A stretch of 64,000 nt of DNA from positions 10,712,001 through 10,776,000 of the forward strand of contig JARZZO010000011.1 in assembly GCA_030544215.1 (NCBI GenBank). Direction: 5' to 3'. Of this stretch, positions 57,801 through 64,000 are shown piece by piece (position 1 is the first letter of the stretch; every line of letters starts with the position of its first letter). Under the pieces are notes generated by a model, which had not been told where the DNA came from, searched no databases, and saw only the letters and a program-made list of their open reading frames with translations. The translations under genes and the position numbers were made by a program. Source of the DNA: Zantedeschia hybrid cultivar (lineage: Eukaryota; Streptophyta; Magnoliopsida; Alismatales; Araceae).

Positions 57801-60106
57801 GGAAATGCACCTTATTAAAATTGATTTTTTATATTCTGTGTTCTTTATCCCTTACCATCTCTCTTCCTGTCCTCCCATTATCATATGAGGGAGGGGGAAA
57901 ATTGCTTTCTTCAAATTGGAGCCTGATGTTATGCTTTCTTTCTCCTGGATTGCCAAATTGTTAAAACTTCCTTCTAGGTTGGAACTTGCATGAGAAGGAA
58001 AATTTACCCAGGTATACAAACCCAATATTATGATCTTGGCATGGTTGACCGACTAATGAATGCTTGCTTTGACACTTGCAATTTTGTGAGACATCATGTC
58101 CTTGTCCAGATCTCAAAGCAACCTTCAATATCCAATTTCAGGCAAAGGTGGTAACAGTGAATTAACAAGGCACAATTGAGGAGTGCCTTTCAAATGTTCA
58201 TTCTGCCTCTAAAAATCAATGCATATTGGGCTGATAGATGCAGATCCGACCAAATCCAGTTGAGATCACCCACCCCTTGAGTTATTTAATGTCAACTGTC
58301 TATTATATGTGACCAAGAGCATGACATATGGGAGGTTAGGAAGGGTGGGGTATGATGATAATGGATGCAGGTGGAACTGTATGCTAAGCAGTGTTGATGG
58401 ATGGAGGTAGAACTATATGCATAACGGCAAAGGTAGGGGCATCTCTGCGGACATGGTTTCTAGAAAATGGCAAAGGTAAGAGCATCTCTGCAGATGGTTT
58501 CTAGAAAATGGATTATGTTTCGCTTTGTTTTAAACCTTGAACTTCTATCTAACTGATCTTTCCTTGGAACTAGGGATGTAAATTGGGCGGGTTGGACTGG
58601 GTTATGTGATAATTTGGATCTAACCCAAATTCAAAATAGCCGAGCCCAATTTTAGCCCAGCCCAAATTCAGCCCAAATTTAACCCAATTCAACCCAAATT
58701 CAGTCCCAATTCAATAGTGAGTGGGTTGGGTTGGGCTGGCCCTATTTTTAAATGGTTTGTTAGAAGTGTTTTACTTTTTGTATGAATTATTGTAAAACTC
58801 AGTAGTTTAAACTGGGCCAGTCCGTTTTCAGCCCAACTCAGCCCAGATTTAACTAATGTCAACCCAAATTTAGCCCAACCCGATTTATATAACTTGGGCC
58901 AACCCAATTTCCTTTCATATGGGCTGGGTTGGGCTGGGCCACGGGCTGGCCCGCTCGATTGACACCCCTACTTGGAACAAGTTTGGAAAGTTTCAATCCA
59001 AGGTATATAAAAACTGTAATTTACCCTCTGCAGATTAATATTTTTTAAAATCCATATATACCTTAATCTCACCCATGATCTGGATGCCATACTATTTTAT
59101 GATTTTTTTTTGCCATGATCTGGTGTCATGCTATTTTTATGACATTGTTGAAAGTCGAGGTAATAATATATGATCTCTGGTTCATCATTACTCTTGTACT
59201 GACTTTTCTGAATTAGGCAATTCTGTTAACTAAATTATGTTTCTTTAGTTTGTCAAATTATATTATTTCACTTTTCAGTCATTGAATTGCTTACTTTTTC
59301 AAACCATCATCCATACCAATTTTTTTTTTCTTTGTTTTCAGGTTGGTGTGGTCTCAGATTATGATTTGTTAGCCCTGGACTCCATATCAGGTATTTCTCA
59401 GCAAGTTAGTTTAGAGAATCATTTTCTTTTTTTATTTTTGGGTGGGGGTGGGGGGGTGGGGGAGGGATTATCTATTTTGCTTGGTGGACTTACCATTTAC
59501 CCTTTTTACATTACAAAAAAATGGCGCAATTGATGTCAAGATCTGTTTCTGCATAGTTCTTTTCCTGTACCTTGGGGGAGTGGAACCTGCATAGCGTTGG
59601 TTAGTCTTATTCCAGCATCACCATAACCGGTGTTATTACATCACCATAACCAGTGTTATCTCTAAATATTGATGAAAAGTTATTGAAGCTGATTAGTAAT
59701 GCAATTGAAAACCTCCACTTACTCTCTATATAATGCCAACTATCCTCCGGGTTTTGGCTTTTAGTCTAACTTGACTCTTCCCATGTTCATCACCAGAAAG
59801 CTTTCTATTGTCAGGTTTCCCTTACTCATTGCTGAATGGTTAATAGTTATATTCTTAGCCAGTAGGTTGGGTTGTCATACAGCTTTGTTTAAATGTCATT
59901 TTTCAATATCTACAAACTCTAAGTGACCTGTAAATTTTATCATGTATATAAAGAAGTGTTTTTTTTTTTTTTTTACTTTTGAACATGTTAAGTAAATATG
60001 AAACGGTAATGCCTTCCACATTTGACTTTCTAGTTTTATAATATCTTGATTAGGAAGTGCACGCAATGATGGAGATCTATTCCCAGAGGTTGATAGCTCA
60101 TGGAAG
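44729..60106 (+). CDS. CBSX: Plastid CBS-domain protein, CBSX type (exons 1-5; 3' end outside window)
   Basis: Exons: 44729-44983, 51110-51200, 51281-51345, 59342-59390, 60054-60106. All introns have GT..AG ends and all junctions keep frame. Exon 1 (85 codons) is Ser/Ala/Arg/Pro-rich without acidic stretches at the start, a good chloroplast transit peptide. Exons 2-4 give the first CBS motif: GVYTVGDFMTKKEDLRVVKP, then ALEILVVHRITGFPVIDDDW, then GVVSDYDLLALDSISG. Exon 5 gives the linker NDGDLFPEVDSSWK. The second CBS motif is not in the window. Arabidopsis CBSX1/CBSX2 bind AMP-type ligands and modulate thioredoxins in the plastid, affecting redox state; CBSX3 is mitochondrial and less similar here. 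Which paralogue this is cannot be settled. Introns 1 and 3 (6.1 and 8.0 kb) are filled with transposons, while intron 2 is only 80 bp. Confidence 0.92.
44984..48239. other. CBSX intron 1, left part; no other gene
   Basis: AT-rich intron sequence. The frame at 46671-46925 has no domain. TAGGTCCTGTTTGGCAACCG at 47841-47860 is probably one end of a MITE split by the LINE (see findings). Confidence 0.5.
48250..50614 (-). pseudogene. LINE (L1-type) relic inside CBSX intron 1
   Basis: Read on the minus strand in order: a pre-RT segment at 50614-50249 (HFFYKVANGRRKR, MKDDNWLEDEQAIAIEIVNFY), RT fingers at about 50109-49750 (LKDFRPISLLN.., SYKIIAKVLATRL, ENQSAFVHGRRLKD), palm at 49555-49307 with YADG in place of the catalytic YADD, thumb at 49223-49017 (LSFKGRITMLNSLLSTIPN), a C-terminal part at 48937-48524, and zf-RVT-like Cys/His remains near 48480-48250. 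Multiple stops, a C-rich tract at 50277-50288, and a 117-bp MITE at 49929-50045 interrupt it. It opposes the direction of the host gene. No poly-A-flanked ends or confident target duplication were found. Confidence 0.88.
49929..50045. mobile_element. 117-bp MITE, hAT-like, nested in the LINE
   Basis: Terminal inverted repeats CATGGTTGGCAGTACC and GGTACTGCCATCCATG match at 15 of 16 positions. The exact 8-bp duplication CATTCAAA flanks it at 49921-49928 and 50046-50053. The interior is GGTACCGG/CCGGTACC-rich. Removing it restores the LINE frame (..PISLLN then GSYKIIAKVL..), which proves the insertion. Confidence 0.93.
51110..51345 (+). CDS. CBSX: CBSX exons 2 and 3 with an 80-bp intron
   Basis: Exon 2 is 51110-51200 (acceptor CTAAAG after a T-rich tract; donor GAAG/GTAATC). 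Exon 3 is 51281-51345 (acceptor CTGCAG; donor AACTG/GTCTG). GAA-G joins CT-TTG to give E-A-L, restoring the CBS helix seen in relatives. Confidence 0.92.
51346..52363. other. CBSX intron 3, start; no gene
   Basis: Intron sequence without domains. 51955-52010 (CGGATCGGATCAGCCAATCC words) resembles 63680-63740 and may belong to a dispersed repeat. Confidence 0.45.
52364..53485 (+). pseudogene. hAT-type transposase C-terminal relic
   Basis: In one forward frame broken by many stops: MRLKLKILQ, HKEEARWRGEDRKVVDQPVQ, then DPMDLDDIFNDENPFHA (the 'DLDDIF..NP' tail of plant BED/DUF659 hAT transposases), Lys-rich and acidic low-complexity linkers with DDDDDSHGSQGG, and a Tyr/Ser/Met-rich end to about 53480. 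No BED or DDE core is seen, so only the 3' part survives. Assignment to hAT rests mainly on the tail motif. Confidence 0.6.
53841..54760. repeat. Two diverged ~443-bp adjacent repeats
   Basis: The segment starting near 53887 (AATAAAAATCAT.., ATATTCAAATACC, TAGGTTG, GATGGGATCAACC, TCTGAC.AATTTTCT) recurs from about 54330 with the same word order. CATCTAAGTTAGAT occurs near 53808 and again near 54727. A G21 run at 54269-54289 lies between the copies. Non-coding. Confidence 0.75.
54777..54822 (+). repeat. (TA)13(GA)10 microsatellite
   Basis: TA repeats 54777-54802 run directly into GA repeats 54803-54822. Confidence 0.97.
55317..56860 (+). mobile_element. RTE-type LINE, 5'-truncated, in CBSX intron 3
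   Basis: RT frames at 55513-55980 and 55959-56225 encode MPDEWRKSILVHIFKNKGD, CSNYKGIKL, FGFISSRSTMETIF, NLEKAYDRV, GSALSPYLFALVMD and the catalytic MMFADDIVLI. Frames at 56337-56573 and 56574-56849 add the C-terminal RTE signature (GSECWAMK, RMLKWMCGHTR, LRWFGHVRR, RRGRPRLTWK, WKQRIHIADP). It ends in short TTGAG repeats rather than poly-A, as RTE elements do. An exact 11-bp target duplication, TTGTTGTATGT, flanks it at 55306-55316 and 56861-56871. Several stops and frameshifts inactivate it. Confidence 0.93.
56872..58562. other. CBSX intron 3, no gene
   Basis: Intron sequence without domain-bearing frames or clear transposon ends. A 40-bp block around 58430-58500 (GGCAAAGGTA.GGGCATCTCT) is duplicated. 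Confidence 0.5.
58571..58970. mobile_element. 400-bp hAT-type MITE
   Basis: Begins TAGGGATGTAAATTGGGCGG and ends CGATTGACACCCCTA; the ends are imperfect inverted repeats (TAGGGGTGTCAATCG in reverse). An exact 8-bp duplication CTTGGAAC is present at 58563-58570 and 58971-58978. The interior is rich in GGGTTGGG/CCCAACCC and GCCCAA words. This is the common plant 'TAGGGGTGTCAAT' family. Confidence 0.93.
59342..59390 (+). CDS. CBSX: CBSX exon 4
   Basis: 49 bp between TTTTCAG and GTATTT; encodes GVVSDYDLLALDSIS preceded by V and followed by a split G codon. Confidence 0.92.
60054..60106 (+). CDS. CBSX: CBSX exon 5
   Basis: 53 bp between GATTAG and GTTGCT; encodes GSARNDGDLFPEVDSSWK. The next exon, expected to start with a TFN-like sequence and lead into the second CBS motif, is not found before 64000. 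Confidence 0.85.
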
Positions 60107-61846
<1,740 letters not shown>

Positions 61847-62266
61847 GATGTGAATTCTGAGGTTGAAGGAGTTCAGAAGATGCAGAAGGTTATCTCAATG
61901 GTTGCTGAGGCTTTTGATCGATGATCTCCCTATATGAGAAGACTAGCTAGGTTTTGCAAAGAATCTAAGCTGGAGGAAATGTCAGCGACAGACGAGCTCA
62001 TGAGGTGCACTCTGATCCTGGCATATGGCAAATCTGGGCTTATTGATTACTCATTGCTGCCAGGAACTCGGTGGCCTTCCTACTGCTTGAAATTCTTGAA
62101 GTTAGATGGTTCAAACCTCCCAGTAAGACTTTCATCCTGTGTGAAGAGCATAATCCTAGAGTTCGCTCCCCTAGAACAGACCCTCTTGTTGACAAAGAAA
62201 CTGAAGATGGTTCCTGATCAGCTCTTGACACAGAATTACAAATTAGAGGACAAGCAAACAAGTTAA
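61847..62266 (+). other. Unrecognised coding-like segment
   Basis: One forward frame runs through about 140 codons with a single stop (near 61922): EVEGVQKMQKVISMVAEAFD, then MRRLARFCKESKLEEM.. to the end at 62264-62266. Composition is protein-like (mixed charged and hydrophobic residues, no low complexity), unlike its intronic neighbours, but I recognise no family. Could be an exon of a transposon relic or a gene fragment. Confidence 0.3.
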
Positions 62267-62790
62267 AGGATAAGGATGCTTAAGTTATAGGATCAGGATA
62301 TGGATGCTTAAAGGATAAAATAAGCTAAAGGATAAAGATGCTTAAAGGATAAAATGAGTTAGGGGATACGAATATTTAAAGGATAAGGATACTAAGGATA
62401 AGTTTAAGGTTACTTAAAGGATAAGTTAAAGAATACTTAAAAATTAAAGGATTAAGGATAAGGATGCATAAAGGATATGTTAAAGGATACTTAAAGGATA
62501 CTTAAAAATTAAAGGATTAAGGATAAGGATGCGTAAGGATAAGTTAAAGGATGCTTAGAGGATAAATTGAAGGATACTTAAAGGATAAGGATATACTTAG
62601 AGGATAAATTGAAGGATACTTAAAGGATAAGTTAAAGTATATTTAAAGGATATGGATACTTAAAAGATAAGTTGAAGGATGAGCATAAGGGTACTTAAAG
62701 GATGAGGATAAGGATACTAGGATAAATTAAAGCATACTTAAAGGATAAGCTCAACGATACTTCAAGAATAAGTTAAACAGGTACTTACGT
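62262..62790 (+). repeat. Degenerate GGATA-based minisatellite
   Basis: About 530 bp dominated by TTAAAGGATA, AAGGATAAG and GGATACTTAA words in units of roughly 10-22 bp, with higher-order blocks (for example 62441-62475 resembles 62502-62535). Purine-rich on this strand with almost no C. Confidence 0.88.
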
Positions 62791-64000
62791 GAGGGTTCCA
62801 CATACTTTTATATGTACTCATGCATATGGCAGAATAGATCAATTAAAGTCATGCCTGAGATTGATGGATAAGTATTACCATTAATTAAAATCATTAATCA
62901 TGCCTGAAAGCCCAGTTGATTGGGCAAAACATTACCACTTGACACCTAAGAATCACCAGACTGGAATTTCATGAAGCATTATATGAAGCATAAGCTCCAT
63001 ACAATTTTATACAATGCTCTGAAACAGGCTGTCTTGCTTCTTCAGGCACAAGACACATTTTCAGTGTTACGAAATGGTGCTCAACTCATTGTTTATTTTT
63101 CTTCTCTTGGAGATGAATTATCATAAGAAGCATAAGCTTAAAAGGAATGTACGGTGCCAGTTGAATGTAGAAATTGTTTGAAGCCATTTTGTGTAGTGCT
63201 TCCACCTGATATGGCATGTCCATGCAGCGAGTGAAGCAGGTTGCAGGATCGAATTACTGCCAAGTGAACCGTAAGTACTGTTCATTTGAACAAAGGGCAG
63301 CATACGACAGCCTGCAGCGCATCAACAAGGGCTTCACACAGTAAAACCCTTGAAACTTTGCCCTGACCTGACCGAATTGTGCTTGAAGTGTGCAATCTCC
63401 CCCCATGTGCAACTGAATCCATTGGCATGAACCCCCCCCCCCCCCCCCCCGCACGCACGCACACACGAGGGGTAGCATGGGTCTTCTGGCTGGGGATGGG
63501 GGGCATCTCCAGTCACTTCTCAAAAAAGGCTTTGTCCATTGGAGTCTGGTTATCAACAGAACTTGTATTGTCATCATAACTTTTGTAATGGAGATATCTC
63601 CTATCTCACTCCTATTCTCTTGGACGGTATAGGGTTTCCTTGCAGAGGATCCAATGCAAGTACACACTTGAATCGAGCTTACCAGAATCAGATCAGATTG
63701 GTCCAGATTGGCCAATCCAATAGGACCCTATGGGATCTGATCTTACCCTGACCCCTCAAACCCCAATTCATAGGCTATATCAGGTAGAAGAGGGGATTGG
63801 CCCAGATCGGCTGATGCAAGCAGGGATCGCACCGGTCCCACTAGACTCCCAGAGTACTACCACTTTGCCTTTTAAACTATCCAAAAATCTATTAAGGGAA
63901 AAAGAGGAGTGGCAAATAAGAGGCTTTACATCTGACCTGGTTATTTGGAAAATGTTGACCTGTGAACTGAGCAAAAAAAGTCGTGGTATATATAAAGGAT
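62791..64000. other. Intronic or intergenic end, no gene seen
   Basis: Mixed sequence with a C19 run at 63432-63450 followed by GCACGCAC repeats. The short frames on both strands are without domains. 63670-63830 holds GATC-rich words (CAGATCAGATTGG, CCAGATCGG) resembling those near 51960. Confidence 0.45.

Overview
The window is nuclear DNA of a flowering plant, most likely a monocot and probably a commelinid. The reasons are an intronless, extremely GC-rich AP2/ERF gene set in AT-rich surroundings, spliceosomal introns of up to about 8 kb, plant-type Ty1/copia and Ty3/gypsy retrotransposons primed by initiator tRNA-Met, and plant hAT and PIF/Harbinger DNA transposons. I cannot name the species. 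Nothing bacterial is present (no operons, no CRISPR).

Layout. 1-6600 is gene-free and AT-rich, with an LTR-like remnant (about 2240-3180) and a foldback repeat (about 5890-6395). A complete single-exon ERF/DREB A-5-type repressor gene lies at 6972-7586, with three G-boxes and a TATA box upstream. 7587-12040 holds no recognisable gene. A full-length but dead copia element occupies 12046-20039 (1553-bp LTRs, target duplication CGAGG). A probable large solo LTR follows at 20511-24121. A LINE fragment (26341-27562, continuing at 37114) is split by a gypsy chromovirus at 27563-37113 (2.4-kb LTRs, target duplication AAGTA, one gag-pol frame with four in-frame stops). A decayed PIF/Harbinger transposon at about 38.5-43.0 kb carries a Myb-like ORF, a small ORF that looks like an RNase H1 hybrid-binding domain plus a C-terminal membrane anchor, and a DDE transposase, followed by tandem hairpin repeats.

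From 44729 to beyond the right edge runs the second host gene, a plastid CBS-domain (CBSX-type) protein. Exons 1-5 are visible (44729-44983, 51110-51200, 51281-51345, 59342-59390, 60054-60106). All junctions keep frame, and the remaining exons must lie outside the window. Its introns are swollen by transposons. Intron 1 holds a reverse-strand LINE that itself contains a 117-bp MITE with an 8-bp target duplication. Intron 3 holds a hAT transposase relic, an RTE-type LINE with an 11-bp target duplication, and a 400-bp hAT-type MITE with an 8-bp target duplication. The visible part of intron 5 holds a long CT/AT microsatellite and a degenerate GGATA minisatellite.

The most unusual signals are not genes. 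(1) The gypsy LTR carries twelve dyads built as GCGTC-10 bases-GACGC with invariant 20-bp span. (2) The copia leader carries about 14 short palindromes, TAAT(C/T)TAA-3 bases-TTA(G/A)ATTA, in which paired positions change together. (3) The Harbinger element carries the hybrid-binding/membrane-anchor ORF and 3' hairpin repeats with compensatory changes. All alignments, identities and counts were made by eye.
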